Position numbers and translations under genes: made by a program. The notes beneath the pieces were generated by a model, which was not told the origin of the DNA, ran no database searches, and saw only the letters and a program-made list of their open reading frames with translations. Of a stretch of DNA of 64,000 bases, positions 13,303-24,350 are shown piece by piece (within the stretch, counting starts at the first letter, position 1; each line of letters opens with the position of its first letter). Source of the DNA: Enoplolaimus lenunculus (Eukaryota; Nematoda; Enoplea; Enoplida; Thoracostomopsidae); NCBI GenBank assembly GCA_030248215.1, contig JASANG010002396.1, forward strand, positions 46,908-110,907, written 5' to 3'.

Positions 13303-13453
13303 ATATATATCGTTAGGAAGAAGTTATGGAACGCTAGTAACCTTCATGCATTTTATGCGCTGGCAAAAGAGGATATTCCGCATCCACAGCAAAGTTTCCG
13401 TGAAGGGCTCTATATGGGACTGCTTACTTTAGAATTACTCTGTTTGCACATAG
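13303..13453 (+). other. Coding-like exon of unknown origin
   Basis: An open segment of 50 codons, including KLWNASNLHAFYALAKEDIP and REGLYMGLLTLELLCLH, is bounded by a ttcag acceptor and a GTGAGT donor. It reads like real protein. It is phase 0 at the donor, while the next TIMELESS exon needs phase 1, and it does not resemble the TIMELESS N-terminus. It may be an exon of another gene or the relic of one. Confidence 0.3.
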
Positions 13454-13518
13454 TGAGTGTAGACTTTCGATAGGGCCGTCGTAAAACAATATTTTACGCA
13501 ACTTACTTTCTGTTTTAG

Positions 13519-16500
13519 AGTCTCTCAAAGATATTATACGGTTTCTACGCCGGGATGATAAACATACGTGTGCTATTAGACGTTATCTTGGAGAATGTAA
13601 CATTTTGTGCTCTGATTTGTTGCCAATTTTTGTGCAACACGCGTCTGATGACGATGCAGCTGATCTTTTCGATGTGACATTGCGGTAAGAAGGAGCTTAA
13701 TTAGTTTATTTCAAAAATGGAGAGCTTTTTGATATGCAAATGTTCGCTAAGCTTTGGAAGTTGACTGTCAACACTTGTTTTGCTTTCAATATTTCAGGTT
13801 GTTAGTCAATCTTACTCAGCCTGTGACACAATGTTTCAACCCAACGACGCTGAGCCGATCTGACGTACACTTTGTTTTTGACATTGCTGAACATTTACGA
13901 CGATATAAACAGGTGATGCGCGTAGTTATTGTTTGCACAACTTTCACTAATATAGGTTTATGTTCAAGGTTCTAAAGTTAAATCAAAATTGATTCGAAAA
14001 TTTTGCTAATTGAATGTTCGGGAAATGTATTGTTGATTGCCATTGTTTCCTTGCTTCATTCATACTTTTGTTGTTACGATTTTAGGACTTATTTTATCTT
14101 GCATTGTATTTTATAACAAACAACATATGTATTGTTTTGCAAGATTTGCGACAGTATTAGACAGCATTAGAGATGTCTCGGGGCAAGAGGGTGCCGGGGG
14201 CCGGGCCTTACGGTATCATGGACGGTACCAGAAAAACAATGCCCCGTTGCACAATTTAGCTAGAATCCGAACACAGCACAGTATGTTTAGTACATTACCA
14301 TAGGCAAAATGTCGCGTGACGCGATATGGCAAATAACAAATGTATTAATAACACTAATTTCGCGACATGGGAGTATCAAAATTGTCGTGTGACGCGGTAT
14401 GATAAATTCAAATGTTACCGTACTCCCAGGTACATGCTTACGCAAAAGGTACATAAAATTTGAAGTTTAGTGAATTTTGCTGGCCACGGCCCCGTGACAT
14501 CTCTCAGCAGTATATCAGTGCATACTTATTTGGTTTTAGGGGTTTACTGACTATTCGGATGATATCTTCAACTTGCTCGGGCGAAAGTTAAAACATTATT
14601 TTGAAAAGGTGAAGTTTTGATATCAGTGTCTATAAGTTTCTTACATAAGCTGAATTAGTTTCAGTGCAAGCAGTTTAATAGTGGAAGTCCAGAGAGTAAA
14701 CAGAATGTTTTTTACATAATTTTACTATGCTGGTAGTGTTTTTCTATGTGGTCACCCTAAACCCACAACATTTGCCCAGTTGTTATGAACAATTGAATCA
14801 ACACTAGGGATGTGCCGATTTATCGGCATCGGTAATAATCGGCATTTTCGTGAGTATTGGCACCGGCATCGGCACTGCAAAAAAATTGCCTATTCTTTTT
14901 GCACAGAACAATCAGTTGGAATGCTATCAATTTCATTTCTGGGCGCATATCAGTTTAATGTAGTATCCTATCTGTTTGTTAAGCATGGTGTACTAAAGTT
15001 GTAATCGGCATCGGCGCATCCCTAATCAACATACCTTGCGTTTAGCGTATAGGTTTATTAGAGCTGTCCCGCAGGGATGGGCGGCCTCGGCAAGTCTCGG
15101 GATTTGGCTGGTCTAGGTCTCACTTTTTTCAATCTCGGTGGTTTGCAAACTAAGACCAAAAAGGTGAAAAAGCGATAAGCAATAAAAAATTTCGTTAAGT
15201 CGCAACATTGGGACGGAAATACTTGCGCATTTCGCCTACCAACAAAGACAGCGAACGATTGTTGAGCACCGCTACCTGGTTATACAGCGATTTGAGAAAG
15301 AATTACGGCTACGGTTACCCAAAATTATATTTTTGAAAGGAAACCCAAAACACTTTGATTTTATTGTGACAAAGCACAAATCGTTGCATTTTCGCGTTTA
15401 AAACATTTAAGGCGTCGTTTAAAAATTATGTGTCATCATCATTTATAACGTCACGCTATATTAAAATATTTTCCAGTCCATTTGGTGTGCCCGGGATCGA
15501 AAACAATAGTATAGCGCTGAATTAGGGATTGCACCGAGGGTGTTTGAGACAGCGTGATTTGTCACGCGCCTGTTCGAAGGGTATGGCGACGGTTGCCATG
15601 TGAAAAACAGGTAAAAAATAAATTTTGGCGGCGAGTTATCAGATATGAAGCGGCAATTCAAAGCAGATAAAATTATTCAAAAGTTTTGTGGAAAAATCTT
15701 GTTTTTGTTTTCGGTAACGGTTAACAATTGACCGAGACCGAGACCAAAAGTCTCTGTCTCCGTAGGTTGGGTCTCGGTAGCGGTCTCGCTTTTTGACCGC
15801 TTATCCCTTCTGTCCCGGGCGAGCCATTATTTTTATAGGGGTCGGGGCAGGGATTCATATTAATTCACAGCTGTGGATGGAGTCTCGATCTTGGCAAGTC
15901 TCGGTATTTGGTAGGTTCGGTTTTCGGCTGAGTCTTGATTTTTTGAGCCTCGGTGATTTGGAACCGACACCAGAAGTCCAGGATTCAGCAAATATATCGC
16001 TGTATTGTTGAAGCTAGTGATGCCTGACAAATAAAATTTCGCTGTGAATTTATGAATTTTCAGTTACGCAATAATTATGCGATGATGTTCTGAAAAACAA
16101 ACAACTATGAAAAACACAAAAAAACTACGAGAAACCCGTTAGAAATAGTTTATTGTGCAAATTTTAATTTTTTCAGTGATGAATGACAGAAAATTGACCG
16201 AGACGATACTTTTCGTGGTCGGTCTCGGTAGTCATGTTTCGGTCTCATCCTTCGTCTCAGTTTTTAACCGAGACCGGCCATCGCTGTGTGGCACCATTGT
16301 GGTTTTATATTTAACGTTATATGTATGGTCGATAAATAGGTCCATGTCAAGAATAGGGGCCTGCCCATAAGGAGACAGCAGAATTGGTTTACTTAGAGAT
16401 TGGCAAGATTAGGCTTACGATTATTCAGCGATTACGCTTGTAGGAGTGGCAATTGCGTCAAGAAGAAGACAGAATGGCAGCGGAACGCATTGTAATGCTT

Positions 16501-19500
16501 GCTCGAAACATTTTAGAATTGCCGGCAACAGAAGAAGATAAATTAGTGAGCTTTTTGAAATTATATTTTATTACTGTGTTAATTAGAGTTGCAATAAAAC
16601 AAAATGCAAACCTGGATGCGGAATTTTCTGTAATCATAACCGGCAGTACGCCCTCCCAGTAGTGAACCTCAGTATATTACGTAGGTCATTCCGGCTTGAT
16701 CAAACTGTTCGCTACGTACACACCAGTTGGAAGAAACCTCGCGAGCGGCAACCAACGACAGGTCTGCATTTATTCCAATACAAATCTACATAACATTTGA
16801 AATAGGTCATTAGCCGAAGCCTGATCCGGAATTTTTTGTCGTCGAACATCGGATCAGGACTCAGAATTTGTCCGAGTCAAATCCCGTACCTGAAATTTTT
16901 ATGTAAAATAAACGGAATGCAGTAAACCTTGAATCGTAGCGAATTGAAAAAGTAACACTGTATGACTAAACGATTTGAGCGATTCATAGGTCGGGTTTTG
17001 ACGAACTACTGTTATATGTTGATTCTTCAAATGAACTTTATTTTCATATGTACACATTTGAAATTGTATGTTACAAACAACACTAGTGCAGTAAGCCCAT
17101 AATTGCAGCGCATTGATAACGATGTAACACTGCATGACCAATTGATTTGGGCGATTCATAGGTCAGGCTTTGACGAACTATTGTTGTATATTGCTTCTTC
17201 GAATGAACGTCATTTTCACATGTACGCATTGGAAATTACTTCACTGTTTCTCAAACAACAGGTATATATGTTATTGTACGTGTGTATTTTGTTCGATTTG
17301 AAGCATGTTTTATTTCAGGTCAAAATTTAAATTTCGCTTTTAATTTCAAGACAAGGTTTGCTTTATTTCCATAGTATACGGTTTCAAGTGTATTATTTTT
17401 CCAATCTATTAGTTTTGCTAGGGACCCTGCGAAATTCAAATTATAAAGCTGGATACGAGAAACAAATTCGTCAAACATCACGTAACCCAGTTATTACTAA
17501 AAATTTTGTGGAAACGAAATAATCAATTATAGTTGGTTCCTAATACAAAATTAGGGTGATTAGTTTAATAATGTGGCTGTGTGAGCTGCCTGAGCAGATA
17601 TCGCAGTATTTGGTTCCTCCATTATTTTTGGTGTCCCGTTGCACCCTGGCCAGTAACACAGTAGCGAGATTAATATAGTTGGTTGCAGGGTTGCGCTGTA
17701 GTCGCCGCGCGGTGTCTCGCGTCATACCAAAACTATGCTTCATAAAATATGCAGGTGCTTTATATAAGCCGCGGCGTCGAGCGGCAATGAACGGCGGTGT
17801 CCCGTAACGCGCGGCACGAAAACGTACAGCGCAACACTAACTTGACTGAGCTGAGTTCGCTATTACTGCCCGCCTGAGGTGTTTCACTGTCTGATCTGTT
17901 TGATTTTAATACGTACCCACTACAAAAAACAAACTGTAGTTGCTTTTCAATTTAGAAACCCGAAGAATTGGCTCGAGCTGGTAAAGAAAGATCTGCTGCC
18001 GAAAAAGAAAAGGACCGCCAGTATGTGTTTTGCTTGCGTTAGGTTTTGTTATTAATAAGTAGGGGTGTGCCGATACCAAAATTTTTGCCGATGTCGATAC
18101 CAATGCCGATTCCAACTTAGTAACTGTGCTTAATAAACATATATGATACTACATTAAATCATTTTAAATTTTATGAAAATTTAAACCCTAACCATCATAA
18201 CGATTATAATTTTATAAGACTTTTCAAACACAAACGCAAGAGAGATAACAGTTTTCCTGACCGGACACACTGATATGCGCCCAGAAATGAAATTGATAGC
18301 ATTCCAACTGACTGTTATATGTAAAAAGTATCGTCAACGAATCGGAAATTTTTTGCAGTGCCGATGCCAATACTCACGGAAAGTGCAGTTTATTACCGTT
18401 GTCGATTAACCGGCACATCCCTATTAATAAGATAAGCATGTCATCTAGATAGGTATACAATTTCGGTTTGTGCTTCGCTAAACAGCATGTCGTGACAACG
18501 AGTGGCTCAACGTCTAACGCAGATCTGTGTTACGCAAAAAACTTTTTGCTTACAACAAGTTTAACTGCTTATCTGACTTTGCATTTTTGATTTTTCGTTT
18601 TAAAGGCCTGCCTAGATTCAGAAAACGAGAAGTGGTTTTCAAGACTTCAGCATAAGCCTCTCTTAATTTTCTTTTGTTGCATTCATTTAACTATTAAATT
18701 GTTTTCGTTGGCTTAACTTATCAATAATTAATTGTAGGTTAGCTTTACAGAACCAAAAATGATTGCCATTGTTGTCAGCCAATAGATACCCTAAATCAAC
18801 AATTATACTTGCTAATACAAATTATCCATGTAGCCACAAAATTTGTAGATCCGATTTCGATTCCGGAAAATTTGCTGTTCCGATTCCGGTGTAATCCAGT
18901 TACACTTTGCACCTGGTGCATGTCTGATTTTTGTTATCTGATTTCAGAAATATTGCGCTTTCGGTAGTGAAAGAAAATATCGCTCGAGAAGTCAAGACAA
19001 AGCAACGGAGTGGAAGGTATGGAAATCAAACTAATACTTCTCCAAATTTTTTCCAGATTATGTTTGTAATATTTGATCAATATATTGCACGTAAATCGCG
19101 CACTATATCTGATATAATTCAAACTGACTGATTCTGTTTGTATCTGTTTCGCAGTTACAGATGCTGTTCATTATGCTTCAGCGGCTGGTGTAGTTAAAAT
19201 AAAGAAAATTTAAATTTTTGAACGCGCGTGCGCCTGAAATGAAATCGTTCTTTTTTCCAACGACGTCGGTATTTAAGTTGCAGATGTGATAAGCGCGGCA
19301 GTGGTGCTTATTTTTGTGTTTTTATAGGCACACACGATTTGTGGGGACGTACGTAGTCGCAGGCTTAAACGCAATTGCGGATGGCAATGCGCAAGTATTA
19401 CACCGACCATTGCGTACTGATGCGCCAGTTGAAGTGCATGCCGATAGTGTAACGGGAGATTCGCGTAAGCGTGGGAAGAAAATTGCATGTCATCGAGCAC

Positions 19501-22500
19501 CTGTACATTCGTCTGCGTTTGGGTCATTCGGTGACGGTGGGTGCAACTCACGTCGTTCATCGTTCAGCATCCGGTTGATTTTGCGAGAGTTTTGCGGCCA
19601 GTTTCTGGAAGTGGCGTACAATTATTTGATGCGCAGTGTAAAAGTGAGAGCTTGAAGTTTTTGTGTCACGATTCAGGTTTTGGATTCAATCAAAACAGGT
19701 CAGAAATTTCACTCCGAAAGCGTGCATGTTAAAATAAAACCACTGGAGAGTGATATTGCAAGAGTAATGTTCAGAAAATTTTGTTCAATGCCGGTTGATT
19801 AGTGCTGGTTTCGAGCCATATGTTCTACCTTGCCATTATTATCCTCTTTGCTATATTTTCTTTTTTTACGAGCACGGTAAGACCGGATGTCTAAATACAT
19901 AGATTTTCATAATCCGCGGAAGCGAAATCTACCTTCGATGGATATTTTTCGGCGACTGTCAAGGTTTCTAATAAAAGCTGTTTATTTCTTGTCGTCGTTT
20001 TTCAGTAAAATATCTTAATTTCCAGCAACCAAAATTTAATACAGGAATTTTGAATTCCTGTAAAAAATTTATCGGAACTAGAGCCGGAAGGTGACAAAAC
20101 ACCGGAACCGGAATTCCGTCTGCTCCCTGCTTGAAACAGTTGATTAGTGTCTTACATTTTTCAAATCTTGTGTTTTGAAATTTTTTACAGCATGAATTCA
20201 TTTTAGTCAATTATATCGCAAAATCGGACAACGCAATGCATGGAGATCTACTACTTATGGTCACTATACTTCTTTATGAGATATAGACGTGTTACGGGAC
20301 TTAAATACGATCGTGTCAGGTATATATTTACTGTTTGATTGTTGCTCAAATGAATTTGAAGGAATCCATTGCAAAATTTTTATTTTGGACGTTTTACTGT
20401 ACAAATGATTATAAGTATTCGAATAATTCAAATATTTTTTCGTATCTACGTCGAATCATTGATTTCTTCGCATAAGTTATATATCATTTTGAATAAGTGG
20501 TTAACACTAACAAGCCAGAATTATGAGCAAAGCTTTATGACAGAAATGGCAGCGCGTGTTATTACCGGAGTTTAGTTTAAAATTGTTTCTGTTTAGCGAA
20601 ACAATTACCATGTCTGCGTTCCATTTTGTTCAAGTGCAATTCGAAGAATATATGGACAAAATGAAAATCGACAAGGATCAAGCTACTGTTTGGGGTCGAA
20701 GGTAAGATAGATGGCGGTGCAGTGTAAATTGTGAGACCGGGAATGTGTAAGAATTTTACCGTTCGGTTAAGATTAGTGTATGTTATTGTCTTGTTCAACG
20801 AAGCGAAACTCCAAGTGAAGCGTTTATGTGTTTTATTTGGGGTCGAAACGTGGATGTCCGTTTGAAAAGAATCTCAGGAAACGCTGAACCGATTTTTATA
20901 AACTTTTTTGATTGAAACCCTATTATCCTGGGGTTGTAATCACGCATTGTGGGTTTTAAAATTGTAAGCCTTTTATTAGCTACAAGCTAATTTGCGTAAT
21001 TAGTTAAGCGTATATTGACTTTACATTATTTCTCTAATTATTAGGGTTACACGCAATCTAATTTTACCAGTAAATGGTTTTTGGGTGCAAAAAAATTTGA
21101 ATAAATTGTTTACAAACCTTTAAAACCAGTACGTAAATGAACAGTTTGATAATAACTAATTTGCTTGCATATTAACTTAATTGCTTAATTGTGTTCGAGC
21201 TTCGCTCAATACATGTAGTTCTACTACGACTGATCTATAGATGCTTGCAGTTTGAAATTTTGAAACCAACGGTTGTTAGTGAAACACCCGTAAGGATTTT
21301 TCATGATTAGTGGCTTTGATTGTTGTTCTCTTTTCTTGTTTCAAATGTGTTGAAAATTGAGAAGCTTTTGGAATCATGCGGCGCTGTAAATGACTTCCCT
21401 TTTTATGCCTACCGATCTGATAGAACCTTTAATTCATGCAACATACTTGAAAAAGGATGAATTTAGTTGCCGGACGTGTGTATAATTTTTTGCAGAGCCC
21501 ATATTGCGCTGAAAGCGTACAATGAACTGCTTTGCACGTTGGAAGCAATGGGACGAAGTTCGCAGCTGAAGTACAGAAGCTGTGCTGGATCGATACGAGG
21601 TATATTAACAAAATATGCCTCAGCGCAGACATCGGCGTGGAAATTAGTCGTCATCCAGCTCACTTCGCAGGAATAAGCTAAAAATTTGAGGACGGAATAC
21701 GATGTTGTCATGTGATTTACAAGCGAGTCTGAAACTTTTATAGGGAGGGATGCGGAAAATGTTTCAGAGGGTCGAGCCTCATCTCCCTGTCTGCCCTTCT
21801 GGCTACGGCCGTGTGTGGTATTATCTAAACTATGCTGGAGTGTTGCGAAGCAGCATTATAGTGTTGTTTCTATGTGAGTTATTTAGCAACCAGAAAATTT
21901 GATATAATTTGAAATGCTGAGTTCCGATTTTCGAAAGTATTGCGTTGATTCGAACCAAGAGTACTTTGAATAATTGCAGCAAACGTATTTTACATGATGG
22001 AGTATCGGGATCTGTTACTGAATTTATTGAAGAAGTATGTTCCGTCATGTCTCAGCAAGTGAGTTAACAGCAGTTAACCGTATCACAGTACACTTGCATA
22101 CACTAAGTAAATGGTGCACATGCGTTTAACAGTTGTTTTTGTACAATATAAACCCATACGCTGGCAACGCCGGTACCTAATAGCCTACTTTCCCGAGGCC
22201 TACTAGGCTAAATTTCAAATTCAATCCGTAATTTGGCTTGAGTGACAGAAAGGTGCTAACCGTGTTAAGTTAGATTGCCGTTTCAACGTGCAGAAGTGTG
22301 TTAATTGATAAACTCTTTTTGTAGTATTGAAGCAAACGCACCAGTCTTCATTGTTTAGGACCAATCATTCACAACCCAATCGTTTTCGCATTTTGGCAGG
22401 GAATATAATGTTTAGGAGCTATTTACGCGATCTGATTGAAACTGTTCATGTTTACTTAAAAATGATGGAATCCGCGGCGAACGACCACGGTGGCACAATT

Positions 22501-24350
22501 GTCATTCAGCGAAAGATGAAAACATCTAAGCATCGGGTTGCTAGGAAAACAAATAAAGAAAGTTAGAATCTAATGAACAGTCGCCATTTTTATTAAATTT
22601 ATGAATCTGAGATAATCGTAATTTCCTGGTTTTGTTGTGCAATATTACAGTTTTTATTGACGAATTTTTTATAACGTTGAAGAGTTGTTTACGTTTGCTA
22701 TCAATGAAGAATCAGTTTCGTGTTGTTTGAAACCCCAGGTCGATGAAAACTTAGTTGACAAACAATACAAAAACACCGTTAAGAACGTTGGTTCCATTAC
22801 AGTTTCAAAATAGTATTAAACTTAGTCAGGTATAATGTATTTCGAAGGTTATTGTGGTTTTGTGTGCCTCTCTCATCTTAAGTGCTAGAAGGCTTCTTTG
22901 CAGATCTAAAGCCAGGAAATTCTGAGTTGTCGGAGGATGAAAAAATTGTAATCTGGGATGAAATCGCTGATATGGTGTCGGAGTTGGTAATGGGTTATGG
23001 AGATTTGCCTCATGACCTTGTACCATATGATCCATTAAATGGCACCGAAGATCATCGGTAAATATTTCACTTTATGTGTGTGTTTGTAACATTAACTTAA
23101 GTGTGAAAATTTTATGTTTGGAAAATAATATATTGATAAATATCTTTGAAACTCGTTTCAGTGTCTACTATAACCGACCCGCTTAAAATTCGTCTGAAAC
23201 GCTTTTCTGAATTGCGGTGTTGAAGTGGTGATACAGTAATTTGGTGATAAAAATTATTTACTCCACGTATTTATGTACGTACAATAGGCGAAATTTTAAA
23301 TTTTGATTCAATTAAGATTTTCGTAGAATTTCTGCGCTGCAAAAAATCAAAACTGCTATTGAGCGCAAAGATGTCACCAATGCTGTAGCGTATTTACGTG
23401 CCGCCCGTGAACTGTGGTACTCGGATAACAGAGACGTCCTTGATGGAGATGGTATCCCATCAGTTGATTTTGGTCCACCTGAAATGGATCCAGAAGAAGA
23501 GTATAACCTTTTGCGAGAATTGTTTTTCAAGCCGTCACCAATTCCAGGTAATGTCTGCTAATTGCAAGTACTTTAAGCTGGAATAAATTTGCAAAAACTT
23601 ATCCGTTTAGATGAAGTTTTTATAGCGACATTCACCTCAAAAATTATTTAAATAACAAAATAGGCAATTTAACTCGTTAGATTTCAAAAGCCAGTATTAC
23701 GTTTAAAACATAAAATGGCACGGACCTGGGACGCGGGCATGCTGTTAAGCCATATGCGAGGGTTTTGTATAGCACAATTTGTGTTAGTAAACAATGCAAT
23801 ATAGCTCTTCAAAGTAAAACTAGTTTATTGTCGCGCTCTACGGTTTTGTTTATAAGTCGTTTTTCAAAACCCTGTTTTAGCAGAGTTTCCTCAACAACAT
23901 ACTGAAAGACAAGAGGTTACCGAAGAATTGGAAGATGAAGAAGGCGATGCTTTGATACAAGAAGAACTGGGAAATGACCGATCAGGTACTTAGCAGTTAG
24001 ATGAAAGTTTGATCTTATCAGGTTTTCAGTACTTTTGCGCTTGTGTTTAGGTCAGAGCTAAGCTTTTCGTGATAATAGGAATCAAACTTCGTTTCACACT
24101 AAGTAATTCAAACTGGTTACTCGGTGCGATGCAAAATGGTGTCCATGATTCAATGAAAAACGTTGCGTATGGTAGTGTTGGCGTGCAATAAGACGTAGCG
24201 TTGCGTGTTCAGTTCTGTTTAAGAGTATGTTCTAATTGTTACCTTTATGTCCGTTATTTAGTCCAGTGAATCTACGCTATTGTTTGTAGAAACTCGGCAA
24301 GCAGTTATTGCTAAAGAAAGCGAACTGGGATTTTCCGATTTCGTTAGTCG
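13519..24350 (+). CDS. TIMELESS: TIMELESS/TIM-1 (Tof1 family) replication-fork protection protein, 5' and 3' ends missing
   Basis: Seventeen exons agree in phase: 13519-13684, 13798-13912, 14540-14608, 16444-16545, 17109-17261, 17956-18020, 18948-19016, 19328-19643, 20207-20319, 20597-20701, 21496-21599, 21980-22058, 22416-22561, 22904-23057, 23327-23547, 23881-23985, 24290-24350 (about 714 codons). Matches to animal TIMELESS run in order: SLKDIIRFLRRDD, DVTLRLLVNLTQP, RIVMLARNILELPA, HDQLIWAIHRSGFDELLL, HTRFVGTYVVAGL, IRLILREFCGQFLE, MEIYYLWSLYFFM, MSAFHFVQVQFEEYM, RAHIALKAYNELL, VFYMMEYRDLLL, SYLRDLIETVHVYLKMM, an acidic stretch, then SELGFSDFVSR. Family role: nuclear; with TIPIN/CLASPIN it stabilises replication forks and supports S-phase checkpoint signalling and sister cohesion. 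The N-terminal exon and roughly the last 450 residues (with the PARP1-binding region in vertebrates) were not found before the tRNA block. The 22561 donor (GTTAGA) is weak. Introns carry several MITEs. Confidence 0.93.
14169..14508. mobile_element. MITE with AGAGATGTC(T/A)CGGGGC ends
   Basis: The left end agagatgtctcggggc and the right end gccccgtgacatctct are inverted repeats matching at 15 of 16 bases. Inside, tgtcgcgtgacgcgatatg and a second ttgtcgtgtgacgcggtatg add an internal direct repeat. The flanks cagcat and cagcag may be a worn target duplication. It lies in a TIMELESS intron. Confidence 0.65.
14805..15024. mobile_element. hAT-like MITE, TAGGGATGTGCCGAT family (copy 1)
   Basis: Ends tagggatgtgccgat and atcggcgcatcccta are inverted repeats. 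The flanks atcaacac and atcaacat form an 8-base target duplication with one mismatch, as expected for hAT transposition. Length 220 bp, no coding capacity. It lies in a TIMELESS intron. The 18060-18423 copy shares its ends and internal words. Confidence 0.8.
15072..15809. mobile_element. hAT-like MITE, CAGGGATGGGCGG family (copy 1)
   Basis: The left end cagggatgggcggcctcgg and the right end ccgcttatccctt form an imperfect inverted repeat, followed inward by ggtctcgg/ccgagacc-rich subterminal blocks on both sides. An exact 8-base duplication, ctgtcccg, flanks the element (15064-15071 and 15810-15817). Length 738 bp. Internal sequence near 15360-15300 is shared with the copy at 45,675-46,175. 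It lies in a TIMELESS intron. Confidence 0.85.
15870..16290. mobile_element. Related hAT-like MITE (copy 2, diverged)
   Basis: A left-end block (ggatggagtctcgatcttggcaagtctcgg when read through 15876-15905) and a right-end block ending gagaccggccatcgctg resemble the subterminal blocks of the element at 15072-15809. Ends and target duplication are worn, so borders are approximate. It follows copy 1 by about 60 bp. Confidence 0.6.
18060..18423. mobile_element. hAT-like MITE, TAGGGATGTGCCGAT family (copy 2)
   Basis: Ends taggggtgtgccgat and cggcacatcccta are inverted repeats. An exact 8-base target duplication, ttaataag, flanks it (18052-18059 and 18424-18431). Length 364 bp. The internal gccgatgccaatactcacg stretch corresponds in inverse to cgtgagtattggcaccggc in the 14.8-kb copy. 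It lies in the intron after TIMELESS exon 17956-18020. Confidence 0.88.
20840..21235. repeat. Interspersed repeat, ...CGAGCTTCGCTCAATAC family
   Basis: The words cgagcttcgctcaatac and gtagttctactacgactg at 21198-21235 recur inverted at 25,497-25,545 (cagtcgtagtagaactata, gagcggagctcaatcg) and direct at 26,100-26,155. The preceding 350 bp (acaaacctttaaaacc, attagttaagc, taattattagggttac) also correspond to blocks inside 25.55-26.05 kb. It sits in a TIMELESS intron. The class is not assigned. Confidence 0.55.
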
